64,000 nt of DNA from JAPUEK01 sp963815355 (GCA_963815355.1 CAWFGJ010000006.1:124001-188000); one strand, 5' to 3'. Counted from the stretch's first letter, positions 1-9,111 are shown. Translations and numbers: made by a program. Notes: generated by a model from the sequence alone, not told the origin.

Positions 1-372
1 TCGTTGAACATCAAGGCCAGCAGGATCGGCATCGGGAAAGCCGAAGACGAGGCCGTAACATGCTGATGATGATGGTGTTTTTCAGCGCCCGGATGAATTG
101 GTCATTGCCGAACAGGGTCTCGAAATGCTCCAGCCCGATCCAGGGGCTGCCCGCGACGCCGCGGAAGATGCTGTAATCCTTGAAGGCGATCTGCAGGCCA
201 TACATCGGCTTGTACAGAAAGATCAGCATCCACAGGATTGTGGGCAACAGCAGGACATAGAGCTGCCATTCGCGCCGCAGGTGGTCGCTGATGCGCTGCA
301 CGCCGGGTGCGGCGGCGTCAGCTCGGCGCGGCGCGGCGCTGTCTTCGGCCGGTGGTGCGGGGTCGCGGTCAT
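1..372 (-). pseudogene. Carbohydrate ABC transporter permease, LplB type, 5' part, frame-shifted and cut by the window edge
   Basis: This is the N-terminal part of an inner-membrane permease for a carbohydrate ABC importer. The readable frame shows a hydrophobic first helix (LYVLLLPTILWMLIFLY) followed by YKPMYGLQIAFKDY and the GSPWIGLEHFETLF segment, which are typical of LplB-like permeases. The natural start is probably the ATG at 372, which overlaps the ATPase stop as ATGA. That ATG is not in frame with the conserved segment, so one shift lies in the first 25 codons. Two more single-base shifts, near 53 and 34, break the helix after NTIIISMLR; removing one base at each restores LVFGFP and MPILLALMFN. 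Clustered single-base shifts suggest sequence error at a contig edge as much as a true pseudogene. The family call is good; the exact start is uncertain. Confidence 0.7.
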
Positions 373-1478
373 TGCGTAACCACCTGGCCGGGCAGTGCCA
401 CGCCGGTCTTGGCATCAAAGACCCGGATCAGGTCGCGGCGCGATGGTAAAGCCGGAAACGGCATTCAGCGCGGCAGTCTGGCCAAGGGTTTCGGTGCGGA
501 TCACAAAGGGCGTCGCCCGCAAGCGTGGCGTGCAGCAGCGCCTCGGACCCGAGGGTTTCGACCAGGTCCAGCGTCACGGCCACGCGGCCGGGCGTGGCGG
601 CGTCGGCGACGGTGACGAATTCGGGCCGGATGCCAAGGATGACCTCTTTGCCCATCGCTGTTCGGCAAGGGCATCAAGCGGGGCCAGCGCACACGTTTGC
701 CCGTCAAATTCCGCCACCGGACCGGTTTCGCCCTCGGCGATGCGCGCCTTGACCATGTTCATCGGCGGCGCACCCAGAAAGCCCGCGACAAAGGTATTGG
801 CCGGGTTCAGGAACAGGTCCATCGGCGTGCCGATCTGTTCGATCCGGCCGTCGTGCATGACGACGATGCGGTCGGCCAGGGTCATCGCCTCGACCTGATC
901 ATGGGTGACGTAGATGGAGGTCACGCCAAGCCGCTTGTGCAGACGCTTGATTTCGGCGCGCATCTGGGTGCGCAGCTTGGCATCGAGGTTGGACAGCGGT
1001 TCGTCGAACAGAAAGACCTTGGGGCGGCGCACGATGGCGCGGCCCATCGCGACGCGCTGGCGCTGGCCGCCGGACAGATCGGCGGGGCGGCGTTCAAGGT
1101 AGTGGGTCAGGCCAAGGATGCCGCTGACCTCGTCCACGGCCGCCGCGATATGGTCCTTGCTTTCCTTGCGGATACGCAGGCCAAAGGCGATGTTGTCGGC
1201 CACGTTCAGATGCGGGTAAAGCGCGTAGTTCTGAAAGACCATCGCGACATCGCGGTCCTTTGGGGGCCACCCGGTTCACGAGGCGGCCGTCGATGGTCAG
1301 CTCCCCGTCCGAGATTTCCTCCAGACCCGGCGATCATCCGCAGGGTCGTCGACTTGCCGCAGCCCGAGGGGCCGACGAGCACGACGAATTCCTTTTCCTG
1401 CACCTCAAGGTCGATCCCGTGGACGACCTGCAAAGCGCCGTATTTCTTGACGATGCCCTCTAGACGCACACCAGCCAT
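369..1478 (-). pseudogene. Carbohydrate ABC transporter ATP-binding protein (UgpC/MsmK type), interrupted by several single-base shifts
   Basis: This would energise the neighbouring LplB-type permease. The start at 1478 follows a strong ribosome site (AAGGAGGGG, 4 nt away) and opens with MAGVRLEGIVKKYGALQVVH. Walker A is GPSGCGKST, the signature is LSGGQRQRVAMGRA, Walker B is KVFLFDEPLSNLD, and the H-loop is VTHDQ. The C-terminal OB region (PEFVTVADA, then VTLDLVETLGSEALLH) marks the sugar/polyol subfamily. The full protein can only be read by skipping one base at each of about five places: near 1325, 1258, 657, 509 and 435. All five have the same sign, one extra base. The rest of the window shows no such damage, so local sequencing error is likely. 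The stop overlaps the permease ATG at 369-372. The substrate is unknown; the GntR box upstream hints at sugar-acid control. Confidence 0.8.
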
Positions 1479-1890
1479 CGACCCCTCCTTAACCGTTGCT
1501 TGCCCCTGCCCAACGTCGCGCCCACGATCTGGCGCGCTGTCCGGCACGTTTTGCTGTCGTGGGGCGTTCGGTCGTTGCGACCTCTGGCACACGATTCGCT
1601 GAAGTTTGAACTGGTATACTAGTTTTAAATCTGGAATACTAGTATGAAATAGAGGTTGCGACTCACGTCCGGTTCAAGGCATGAAGGTGAGGAGACGTTC
1701 CAAAGTCTGTGTGATGCCCGCCGTTCCGGAAGGGTCCTTGGCCAGTGCCAAGGGCGGGCCTTTCGCGGGGGGCTGCGGAGCGACACGGAGGGGCAACGCC
1801 CGGTCTGCGTGGGGAACGTCGCGGCGCGCAGAACTGGCATTTGACTCGAATGACCGCTATTCAGCCTAGGTGCAGTAGGGAACTTGAACG
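1479..1890. promoter_or_regulatory. Divergent control region between the ABC operon and the GntR gene
   Basis: This gap of about 410 bp separates the leftward ABC genes from the rightward GntR gene. Its clearest content is a pair of operator-like boxes at 1611-1646. I see no convincing small gene in it. The GntR start at 1891 follows the sequence GTAGGGAACTTGAACG, a weak ribosome site. Confidence 0.6.
1611..1646. promoter_or_regulatory. Tandem candidate GntR operator boxes
   Basis: CTGGTATACTAG at 1611-1622 is followed 20 bp later (about two helical turns) by CTGGAATACTAGTATG at 1631-1646. The first box is identical over 12 bp to the box at 4197-4208 in front of the TRAP transporter genes. 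The GTATAC core matches the GT-N-AC pattern of FadR-subfamily GntR sites and resembles the UxuR/ExuR half-site TGGTATAC. Binding by the adjacent regulator is inference. Confidence 0.65.
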
Positions 1891-2580
1891 ATGCAGTTGA
1901 ACCAGGCCCGCGACCGCAGAACCAGCGTCGATGAGATATTTGATTATCTTTACGGGGAAATCAGTGCATTGCGGCTGATGCCCGGCGACAAGATATCAGA
2001 GGCCGATATTGCCGCGCAGTTCGGGGTTTCGCGGCAGCCGGTGCGGGATGCGTTCAGCCGGTTGCAGAACCTTGATTTCCTGCTGATCCGCCCGCAACGC
2101 GCCACGGAAGTGAAGCGCTTTTCATCGCGGGAGATCGAGAAATCCCGCTTTGTCCGCGCTGCGGTCGAGGCCGAGGTGTTGCGCCGCGCGGCAAAGCGGT
2201 GTGAGGCGACCGGGGCAGCGGCGTTGGAGGCAAGTCTGGCCGAGCAACGCACGGTGATTGCCGAGACAAATTACCAGAAGTTCGGCGCGCTCGACTATGC
2301 GTTTCACAAGACCTTGTGCCAGATCGCCGGTGCGGACTTTGCCTTTGAGGTGATTTCGCAGGAAAAGGCCAAGGTGGATCGGCTTTGCCTGCTGGGCCTG
2401 TCGAAAGAAGACCGGATGCCGCAACTGCTGCACGATCACGAAGAGATCGCGGCGGCCGTGACCAAGGGGGACGGCGAGGCGGCCGTGGCGGCGGGGATGC
2501 TGCACCTGTCGCGGCTGGATGCAACGATCGAATCCATCGCCACGACCAACGCCGATTATTTTGAGCCCGAACCCGGCTGA
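1891..2580 (+). CDS. GntR family transcriptional regulator, FadR/FCD subfamily
   Basis: This is a 229-aa DNA-binding regulator. An N-terminal winged helix-turn-helix spans roughly residues 12-75, with the recognition segment ISEADIAAQFGVSRQPVRDA. A C-terminal FCD ligand domain follows, with the metal/ligand histidine pattern seen in DYAFHKTLC and HDHEEIAAAV and near the end at MLHLSRLDATI. It is transcribed away from the ABC genes and lies upstream of the MATE and TRAP genes. The boxes at 1611-1646 and 4197-4208 are its likely targets, which would make it a local controller of both uptake systems. FCD regulators commonly sense carboxylic or sugar acids, so a hexuronate or similar acid is a reasonable guess, not shown. 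Confidence 0.9.
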   Translation: MQLNQARDRRTSVDEIFDYLYGEISALRLMPGDKISEADIAAQFGVSRQPVRDAFSRLQNLDFLLIRPQRATEVKRFSSREIEKSRFVRAAVEAEVLRRAAKRCEATGAAALEASLAEQRTVIAETNYQKFGALDYAFHKTLCQIAGADFAFEVISQEKAKVDRLCLLGLSKEDRMPQLLHDHEEIAAAVTKGDGEAAVAAGMLHLSRLDATIESIATTNADYFEPEPG

Positions 2581-2702
2581 CGCGACCTTAACCGACCTGA
2601 ACGCTGTGTGATCCTTTACCGGTGCGGGCCTGCTGCCTGCACAGGCCGTGCTTTGGCATGGCTTTGCCCTGCCCTGCCCTGACTTTGACCTGCCCTGAAT
2701 AG

Positions 2703-4097
2703 ATGTGCTCCCAAAAGATGTGCCCCGAACCCATGCCCGCTGACCAACCCTGTCTTGCGCCCCCATCCGTCCGGGCCGTCTATGCCCTTGCATGGCCGAT
2801 GACCCTGAAAGAGATCATGCTGCATGGGACGGTGGTGATCGACGCGTTTCTGGTGGCCGGGCTGGGAGAGGATGCCATCGCGGCGATGGGTCTGGCGAGT
2901 GCGGTGACCGGCCTGATGTTGGGGGTTCTGGGGGCGTTTTCGAACGCCGGGCAGATCCGGCTGGCACAGGCCTATGGCGCGGCAAGCCCGGTTGGGTTGA
3001 AGACCGGGTTTTACTGCGGGTTGGGGATCAATCTGGCGCTGGCGGTGCTTGGGCTGGTGGGCGTGTGGCTGGGGGCAGATCGGTTGATCGGGGCCTTTGC
3101 CCATACCCCCGCCATCGGGGCGGATGCCAAGGGCTATCTGTATCTGTTCATGGTCGTGGCGCTGGCCGAGGCGGTCGCGCTGACGCTGTCCACCCATTTC
3201 AACGCCTGCGGCGAGACGCGGTTGCCGTTCTACAGCTACATTCTGGCTTTCCCGGTGAATGTCGTGGTCAGCATCGTGCTGATTTACGGGCTTTACGGGG
3301 CGCCGCAGATGGGGGTGATGGGGGCGGCGGCAGGAAGTGTGGTGGCGGCCTTGCTGCGGATGGGGTTTCTGGCGCTGTACTTTCAACGCCGCTACCGCCG
3401 TTTTCTGGCGGTGCCGGGGTGGTTGGGGGGCGGGTTCTGGCCAGCGCTGCGCCGTCACCTTGCCTTTGCCCTGCCGATTGCCGCGACCTTTATCAGTGCG
3501 GTTCTGGCCACCAGTGTGTGCAAGCTGATCTATGCGATGATGCCAGTGAACGCCTTTGCCGCCATGACGCTGATTGCACCGTGGATCATGGTGGCGGGCA
3601 CCATCGGCATGTCATGGGCGCAGGCGACGGGGATCATCGTGGCGCAACTGCTGGGGCAAAAGCGCCCGCCCGCCGTGCTGCACGCGTTTCTGAGCGGGGC
3701 ATGGCGCGCGGGCTTTGTGGCCGCCGGGGCGGTGTCGCTGTTGTATCTGGCGGTTTGCCTGTCTTCGGGGTGGCTTTACGGCGATCTGCACCCCGAAACC
3801 CGCGCGACACTGCTGAGCTTTTTGCCCGTTTTGCTGGTGCTGCCCTTTCCCAAAGGCTCCAATGCGATCTGCGGCAACACGCTGCGGGCGGGGGGAGAGA
3901 CGGTCTATGTCATGCATGTCTTCGTCTGGTCGCAGTGGCTTTTCCGGGTGCCTTTGACCGCGCTTATGGTGATGGTTTTTGATTTGTCGGTGACATGGGT
4001 GTTTTCGTTGTTCCTGTTGGAGGAACTGGTGAAATTTCCAGCCTTTCATCGCCGCTTGTTCCGGGGGGATTGGAAGCGCAGCGGCGGGCATCTGTGA
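2703..4097 (+). CDS. MATE family efflux transporter
   Basis: This inner-membrane protein of about 464 aa has roughly twelve hydrophobic helices and two similar halves, the layout of multi-antimicrobial extrusion (MatE) antiporters driven by Na+ or H+. Typical features are the early ALAWPMTLKEIMLHGTVVID segment, glycine-rich helices such as GLASAVTGLMLGVLGAFSNA, and a second-half repeat beginning LAFALPIAATFISAVLATS. The start is uncertain: ATG codons at 2703, 2718 and 2733 are all in frame and none has a clear ribosome site. It stands between the GntR gene and the TRAP genes on the same strand. It could export a toxic intermediate of the same pathway, but there is no direct evidence for its substrate. 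Confidence 0.85.
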   Translation: MCSQKMCPEPMPADQPCLAPPSVRAVYALAWPMTLKEIMLHGTVVIDAFLVAGLGEDAIAAMGLASAVTGLMLGVLGAFSNAGQIRLAQAYGAASPVGLKTGFYCGLGINLALAVLGLVGVWLGADRLIGAFAHTPAIGADAKGYLYLFMVVALAEAVALTLSTHFNACGETRLPFYSYILAFPVNVVVSIVLIYGLYGAPQMGVMGAAAGSVVAALLRMGFLALYFQRRYRRFLAVPGWLGGGFWPALRRHLAFALPIAATFISAVLATSVCKLIYAMMPVNAFAAMTLIAPWIMVAGTIGMSWAQATGIIVAQLLGQKRPPAVLHAFLSGAWRAGFVAAGAVSLLYLAVCLSSGWLYGDLHPETRATLLSFLPVLLVLPFPKGSNAICGNTLRAGGETVYVMHVFVWSQWLFRVPLTALMVMVFDLSVTWVFSLFLLEELVKFPAFHRRLFRGDWKRSGGHL

Positions 4098-4196
4098 CCT
4101 GCCTGCGCGCGGCTGGGGGTATTCCGGGGGCAGAGGGTGCTGCGTATCCGCTTGTTATTGTTCTATTTTGCAGAAGTTTTCGTTTTGTTGAAAAAA

Positions 4197-4208
4197 CTGG
4201 TATACTAG
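4197..4208. promoter_or_regulatory. Candidate GntR operator upstream of the TRAP transporter
   Basis: CTGGTATACTAG here is identical to the box at 1611-1622. It sits about 145 bp before the dctP start in the 256-bp gap after the MATE gene. The gap is locally AT-rich just upstream (runs such as TTTTGTTGAAAAAA), as expected for a promoter. Confidence 0.65.
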
Positions 4209-4353
4209 AAGACTTCTTATTGTAAGGTAGACGGAGCGAATCTGGGATCGGCCGCGCAAGAACGGCCAGCCACACCCGTCAGCCGCGAGGCTTTTGAAAA
4301 ATCGGCGCAAGGCTGCGCCCGTTGCAATGTTATCGTTCTGGGAGGACACCACA

Positions 4354-5352
4354 ATGCTACTGAAAACCGCTAAGCAATTTCTGAAGGGCGCGGGGCTTGT
4401 TGCCGCGCTTGTCACCACCGTCTCGGCGGCCAGCGCACAGGATGTGACCCTGCGCGGGGCGAGCATGTTTGATGAAAACCATGCCTTCACCAAAACGATG
4501 GTGCGCTTTGCCGAGCTGGTGAAGGAAAAGTATGACGGCACCGTTGAATTCGACCTGCGTCTGAACGGCGAATTGGGCGTTGAGGCCGATTACGTGACCT
4601 TCCTGCAGCAGGGCGTCGCGATTGATTACACGATCATGGCGCCGTCCAATATGGCGACCTTTGCGCCGTCGATCCCGCTGATGGACATGCCGTTCCTGTT
4701 CCGCGATCAGGCCCATTGGGAAGCGGTGCTGTCCAGCGACGTGCTGAAGCCGCTGGAAGATGAATTGCTGGCCAAGGCCGATATCATGGTCATCGGCTAT
4801 ACGGGCGGCGGCGTGCGTAACATCATCTCAAAAGAGCCGATCACCAATCTGCAAGAGCTTGCCGGGTTCAAGATGCGGGTGATGGGCGCGCCCATTCAGG
4901 CACAGATCTTTTCGGCGCTGACCGCAGCACCTTCGGCGATTGCCTATAACGAGGTCTACAACGCCATTCAGACCGGGGTCATCTCTGGCTTTGAAAACGA
5001 GGCGGCCAGCATCCAGAACCTGAAGTTCTATGAGGTGGCGCCCTTCCTGACGCTGACCCGTCACGCGATCACCGTCCGCCCGATCGTGATGAGCGGCAAA
5101 TCTTTTCGCGCGCTGCCCGAAGCCTTGCAGACCGCTGTGCTGGCCGCTGGTGTCGAGGCCGGGGCCTATGGCCGCGAGTTGGAATCGCGCGAAGACGGCG
5201 TGAAGCTGAAAGAAATGGCTGATGCCGGTCAGCTGACTCTGGTGGAGTTCGCGGAACGCGACAAGTTGCTGGAAATGGTGGTTCCCGTTCAGGATGCCTA
5301 TGCGGCCGAGTTGGGCGCAACCGAGCTTCTGAAGGCCATTCGCGCAAAATAA
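4354..5352 (+). CDS. dctP: TRAP transporter solute-binding protein (DctP family)
   Basis: This 332-aa periplasmic protein captures the substrate for the tripartite ATP-independent transporter encoded next. The first 25 residues form a signal peptide (KGAGLVAALVTTVSAASAQ, cleavage after SAQ). The mature part starts DVTLRGASMFDENHAF. The family ligand region is present: the conserved arginine in GFKMRVMG that usually clamps the substrate carboxylate, and YNEVYNAIQTGVISGFEN. The start at 4354 was chosen because GGGAGGA lies 7 nt upstream; a further upstream ATG has no such site. It leads a dctP-dctQ-dctM operon under the operator at 4197. TRAP systems of this family import carboxylates or sugar acids; the exact substrate is unknown. 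Confidence 0.93.
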   Translation: MLLKTAKQFLKGAGLVAALVTTVSAASAQDVTLRGASMFDENHAFTKTMVRFAELVKEKYDGTVEFDLRLNGELGVEADYVTFLQQGVAIDYTIMAPSNMATFAPSIPLMDMPFLFRDQAHWEAVLSSDVLKPLEDELLAKADIMVIGYTGGGVRNIISKEPITNLQELAGFKMRVMGAPIQAQIFSALTAAPSAIAYNEVYNAIQTGVISGFENEAASIQNLKFYEVAPFLTLTRHAITVRPIVMSGKSFRALPEALQTAVLAAGVEAGAYGRELESREDGVKLKEMADAGQLTLVEFAERDKLLEMVVPVQDAYAAELGATELLKAIRAK

Positions 5353-5445
5353 GCCAACCATGATGACAAAGGCGCATTCCGAACCTGCGTTCGGGGTGCG
5401 CTTTGTGACAGGCTGGGCGTGGCGGCATACAGGAGGGGGAGTTTG

Positions 5446-5937
5446 ATGGGGCGGATACTTGAGGGGATATGTCAGGGCCTGCGGCTTGTGCTGGGCACCT
5501 TGATGGCAAGTCTCGCGATACCGGTCGCGATGCAGGTTGTGGCCCGCTACACGGGCATAATTCCGGTGTATTTGTGGACAGAAGAACTCGCGACATTCAT
5601 TTTCGTCTGGGTCGTGATGATCGGGTCGATGGTTGCTGTCTGGGAAGGCACGCATTTCGACGTGCGCCTGATCGCGGATGCCACCCGCCCGCTGTCGGTT
5701 CTGTTGCAGCGCGGCGTTGTGCTGGTTGCCGTCGGCGCATTCGGCGTGATGTTCGCCATCTACGGGATTGAATACGCGCAGATCGGGTCTTTGCAGCATT
5801 CCGTGATGTTGGGGATGAACAAGGTCTACACCTATATTTCTGTGCCCTTGGCCGGTCTGGCTTGGGCGGTCTTTGCCTTCTACCGACTGAGCGAAGTTTT
5901 CGCCGATTACCGCGCAACCCGAAAGGCCATGTCATGA
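5446..5937 (+). CDS. dctQ: TRAP transporter small permease (DctQ family)
   Basis: This 163-aa inner-membrane protein has four predicted helices and is the small membrane subunit that pairs with DctM and DctP. The second helix region carries the family pattern WTEELATFIFVWVVMIGS, in which the tryptophan-glutamate pair is conserved. The start at 5446 follows AGGAGGGGG; the ATG itself overlaps a TTG, and TTG start use cannot be excluded. Its stop overlaps the dctM start by ATGA, so the two membrane subunits are translationally coupled. Confidence 0.9.
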   Translation: MGRILEGICQGLRLVLGTLMASLAIPVAMQVVARYTGIIPVYLWTEELATFIFVWVVMIGSMVAVWEGTHFDVRLIADATRPLSVLLQRGVVLVAVGAFGVMFAIYGIEYAQIGSLQHSVMLGMNKVYTYISVPLAGLAWAVFAFYRLSEVFADYRATRKAMS

Positions 5938-7244
5938 TCGTATCCACAGGCCTTGCCTGCGCTATTCTGGTGGGTGGCTTTTTGTTGCTGGTGTTGATCC
6001 GGGTTCCGGTTGCCTTTGCCCTGGGGCTGGCGACGGTGCCGATTGTGTTGATGGATGTGCGCCTGACGCCCTTCATCGTGCTGGACCGGATTTTCCAATC
6101 CTATAATTCGTTCATCCTGCTGGCGGTGCCGTTCTTTCTGCTGGCGGCCAACCTGATGAACTCGGGCAAGATTACCGACAAGCTGATCAATCTGGCGCGG
6201 GTGTTGACCGGATGGATGCCCGGAGGATTGGGGCATGTGAACGTGGCCGTGTCGATGCTGTTTGCGGGGATTTCCGGATCCTCGACGGCGGACGCGGCAG
6301 GCTGCGGCAAGATCCTGATCCCGGCGATGGTGAAGGAAGGGTATGACACCCGCTTTGCCATTGCGATCACGGCCTGTTCGTCCGTGATGGGGGTGATCAT
6401 TCCGCCCAGCATCCTGATGGTGGTCTGGGGCGGCGTGATGCAGGTGTCGGTGGGCGCGCTGTTTCTGGCCGGGGCCATTCCGGGTATCCTGATCGGTCTG
6501 GCGCTGATGGCCACCGTCTATGGCTATGCCAAGGTTTATGACTATCCGACAGCGGGCCGCCCGACCCTTTCCGAGTTCTGGCTGGCCCTGCGCGAAGCCA
6601 GTCTGGCGCTGCTGACCCCGGTACTGGTTATCGGCGGCATCGTGGGCAGCATCGTGACGCCGACGGAAAGTGCGATCATCGCGGCGGGCTATGCCTTGAT
6701 CCTGGGGATGTTCGTCTATCGCACGGTGACGCCGCGCGATCTGTTCAACATCTTTTACGACACTGGGCGCTTTGCCTCGATCTCGCTGTTCGCCATCGGG
6801 ACGGCATCGGCCTTTGGTTGGATGCTGGCGTTCTTTAACGTGCCCCGGTTGATCGTGACCTTTATGACGTCGCTGGAGTTTGGCAGCTTTGGCACGGCGA
6901 TGGTGATTGCAGCGCTGTTCCTGTTCTTCGGGCTGTTCATCGATGCCATCCCCACGATCATCATTCTGGGAACGGTGTTGCTGCCGGTGGCGACGGCGGC
7001 GGACATTCACCCGGTGGTGTTTGCGATCATCGGCATCGTGTCACTGGCCTTTGGTCTGGTAACCCCACCCTATGGGCTGTGTCTGCTGATATCGGCCTCT
7101 ATCGGGGGGATGAACATCGCGCAGGTCATGCGCGATGTGGTGATTATCCTGATCCCGATGCTGCTGATCTTGCTGCTGATCATCGTGTTCCCGGAAATCG
7201 CCCTTTGGTTGCCCAAACTGGTGATGCCCGCCACGTTCAAGTAA
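5934..7244 (+). CDS. dctM: TRAP transporter large permease (DctM family)
   Basis: This 436-aa inner-membrane protein has about twelve helices and carries the ion-coupled transport path of the TRAP system. Family motifs are VPFFLLAANLMNSGKITDKL, the glycine-serine loop FAGISGSSTADAAGCGKILI, and the second-half loop VTPTESAIIAAGYAL with FIDAIPTIIILGTVLLP. The ATG at 5934 lies inside the dctQ stop. It is the last gene of the operon; a GC-rich hairpin follows at 7265. Confidence 0.93.
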   Translation: MIVSTGLACAILVGGFLLLVLIRVPVAFALGLATVPIVLMDVRLTPFIVLDRIFQSYNSFILLAVPFFLLAANLMNSGKITDKLINLARVLTGWMPGGLGHVNVAVSMLFAGISGSSTADAAGCGKILIPAMVKEGYDTRFAIAITACSSVMGVIIPPSILMVVWGGVMQVSVGALFLAGAIPGILIGLALMATVYGYAKVYDYPTAGRPTLSEFWLALREASLALLTPVLVIGGIVGSIVTPTESAIIAAGYALILGMFVYRTVTPRDLFNIFYDTGRFASISLFAIGTASAFGWMLAFFNVPRLIVTFMTSLEFGSFGTAMVIAALFLFFGLFIDAIPTIIILGTVLLPVATAADIHPVVFAIIGIVSLAFGLVTPPYGLCLLISASIGGMNIAQVMRDVVIILIPMLLILLLIIVFPEIALWLPKLVMPATFK

Positions 7245-7264
7245 ACGACGGTGCTGCAACGCAA

Positions 7265-7292
7265 CGCGGCGCGCCCTTGGGGACGCGCCGCG
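7265..7292. terminator. Hairpin between the convergent dctM and iolG-like genes
   Basis: CGCGGCGCG at 7265-7273 pairs with CGCGCCGCG at 7284-7292 across a 10-nt loop. It lies in the 73-bp gap between two converging operons. The U-tract is weak (ATTTCATTT), so it may be an imperfect terminator. Confidence 0.55.
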
Positions 7293-7317
7293 ATTTCATT
7301 TGCGTGGTGGCCTTGGG

Positions 7318-8319
7318 TCAGAGGATTTCGGTCATCTTGACAAGGCGGCCTTCGGCCACGGATTTCAGCGCGGCCTCTGACAGCGCAAGTGCCGCCAGAC
7401 CGTCTTCGCCCGAGGGCGTTGCGGTGGCCTTGCCCGAGGCGGCCTTGATGAAAGCGGCGATTTCGGCGGCATAGGCGTCGATGTAGCGGGTCATGAAGAA
7501 GTCATGCAGCGCCGGGCGGGTATAGCCGCTGGCGGTCGCCACCTCGATGGACACCGGGCGCTGGTTTTCGGCCGAGACCGCGCCCGCCGCGCCATGCACT
7601 TCGATCCGCTGGTCATAGCCATAGGTCGCGCGGCGCGAGTTGGAGATCACGCATTGCTTGCCCGTGGCGGTTTTCAGCATGACCTGCACGGAATCGTAAT
7701 CCCCGGCCTTGCCAATCGCCGGGTCTACCAGAACCGAGGCCATCGCCGAGACTTCCGTGATCTCTTCGCCCAGCAAAAAGCGGGCCATGTCGAAATCATG
7801 GATCGTCATGTCGCGGAAAATCCCGCCCGAGCGGGCGATATAATCGACCGGCGGCGCGCCGGGATCGCGCGAGGTGATGGTCACCATTTCCACAGCGCCA
7901 ATGGTGCCCTTGGTGATTTCGCCTTTGACGGCCACGAAATGCGGATCAAAGCGGCGGTTGAAGCCAACCATCAGCACGGCTTTGGTGTCGCGCACGACCT
8001 TGAGGCAGGCCTTGACGCGATCAAGGCTCAGATCAATCGGCTTTTCGCAGAAGATCGCCTTGCCGGCCTTCGCAAAGGCCTCAATCAGGTCGGCGTGGGT
8101 GTCGGTGGGGGTGCAGATCACCACCGCGTCGATGTCCTTGGAGGCAAGGATCGCCTCAATGGAGCGGACCTCACAGCCGTATTGCGTGGCAATCGCCTGT
8201 GCGGCAGGGGCCATCGCGTCGGCCACGGCCACCAGTTCGGCGTCCGGGTCGGCGTTGATCGCCTTTGCATGCACTTTGCCGATGCGCCCTGCGCCCAGCA
8301 GCCCGAATTTCAATGTCAT
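7318..8319 (-). CDS. iolG: Gfo/Idh/MocA oxidoreductase, inositol 2-dehydrogenase-like
   Basis: This 333-aa cytosolic NAD(P)-dependent dehydrogenase is related to inositol 2-dehydrogenase and to rhizobial MocA. The N-terminal Rossmann motif is FGLLGAGRIGKVHAKAI. The family EKP motif is in IFCEKPIDLS, with Lys as the expected catalytic residue, and the substrate-site segment SGGIFRDMTIHDFDMARFLL holds the conserved D-x-x-x-H. Two ATGs are possible, 8322 and 8319; the second is better spaced from AAGGAG. It is the last gene of a six-gene leftward operon with an SDR, an ABC importer and a TIM-barrel isomerase. The context supports inositol or inositol-derivative oxidation. The symbol is a family-level call: true myo-inositol activity is not shown. 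Confidence 0.85.
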   Translation of the reverse strand: MTLKFGLLGAGRIGKVHAKAINADPDAELVAVADAMAPAAQAIATQYGCEVRSIEAILASKDIDAVVICTPTDTHADLIEAFAKAGKAIFCEKPIDLSLDRVKACLKVVRDTKAVLMVGFNRRFDPHFVAVKGEITKGTIGAVEMVTITSRDPGAPPVDYIARSGGIFRDMTIHDFDMARFLLGEEITEVSAMASVLVDPAIGKAGDYDSVQVMLKTATGKQCVISNSRRATYGYDQRIEVHGAAGAVSAENQRPVSIEVATASGYTRPALHDFFMTRYIDAYAAEIAAFIKAASGKATATPSGEDGLAALALSEAALKSVAEGRLVKMTEIL

Positions 8320-8328
8320 CATTGCTCC

Positions 8329-9111
8329 TTACTCCGGGTAGGCCCCGGCGACATTCTGATCGAAATCTATCAGCGATCCGGTCATCACGCCGGAATCGCC
8401 CGAAAGCAGATAAGAGACAAGCCCCGCAACGTGCGGAGTCTTCACAAGGCTGCCAAATGGCTGGCGCGCCTCGGCCTCGGCCAGCCAGCCGTCGCTGGCA
8501 CCGTGATACTTGCGCTGGGTCTCGTCCTCGCCCGGCGTGTCCATCCAGCCGCAGTTGACGCCGTTCACCCGGATGTGCTGGCCGCGCAGGGCTTGGGCGG
8601 CGTTGCGGGTGACATTGGCCAAGGCGGCCTTGCTGGCCGAATAAGGCGCAAGGAAAGATTGGCCGCAATGCACCACCATCGACAGGATATTGACCGCGCT
8701 GGCCGCGTGACCGTTGGCCACGGCGCATTGGGCAAAGCGTTGCAGGGCAAAGAACGGACCACGGGCGTTGACGGCCATCAGGTTGTCCCATGCCGCAGGT
8801 GTGGTGTCGAGAACCGAGCCGCGGTCGGTTGCCGCCGCCGCGTTGACAAGTGCTGTCACCCGGCCAAAACGGCTGACCGCGCGGTCGATCATCTGGATCG
8901 CCTCATCTGTCTTGCCCAGATCGGCGGGGATGAAGCGGACATCGGCGCCTGTCTGGCGCAGGCGCACCGCCGCCTCTTCGCCGCGCATCACGTGCCGCCC
9001 GGCGATGGCCAGTCTGGTGCAGCCCTCGGCAATCAGGCGTTCGGCAATGGCGTAGCCCAGCCCCTGACCGCCCCCGGTGATCACCGCAACCGTGTCTTTG
9101 TGGTCAGGCAT
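8329..9111 (-). CDS. Short-chain dehydrogenase/reductase (SDR) of the inositol-like operon
   Basis: This 260-aa classical SDR has the cofactor motif TGGGQGLGYAIAE, the variant LVNAAAATD where NNAG is usual, and the active-site pattern S-x12-Y-x3-K in LSMVVHCGQSFLAPYSASKA. The start at 9111 overlaps the end of the upstream ATPase gene by 8 bp, so the two are probably coupled; an upstream in-frame ATG inside that gene is less likely. It probably oxidises or reduces a polyol/keto intermediate of the same pathway. The substrate cannot be read from sequence. Confidence 0.85.
   Translation of the reverse strand: MPDHKDTVAVITGGGQGLGYAIAERLIAEGCTRLAIAGRHVMRGEEAAVRLRQTGADVRFIPADLGKTDEAIQMIDRAVSRFGRVTALVNAAAATDRGSVLDTTPAAWDNLMAVNARGPFFALQRFAQCAVANGHAASAVNILSMVVHCGQSFLAPYSASKAALANVTRNAAQALRGQHIRVNGVNCGWMDTPGEDETQRKYHGASDGWLAEAEARQPFGSLVKTPHVAGLVSYLLSGDSGVMTGSLIDFDQNVAGAYPE

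Noticed and set aside
2666..2698. Run of CCCTG direct repeats before the MATE gene
   Set aside because: Short, imperfect and without flanking structure; probably chance in GC-rich DNA.
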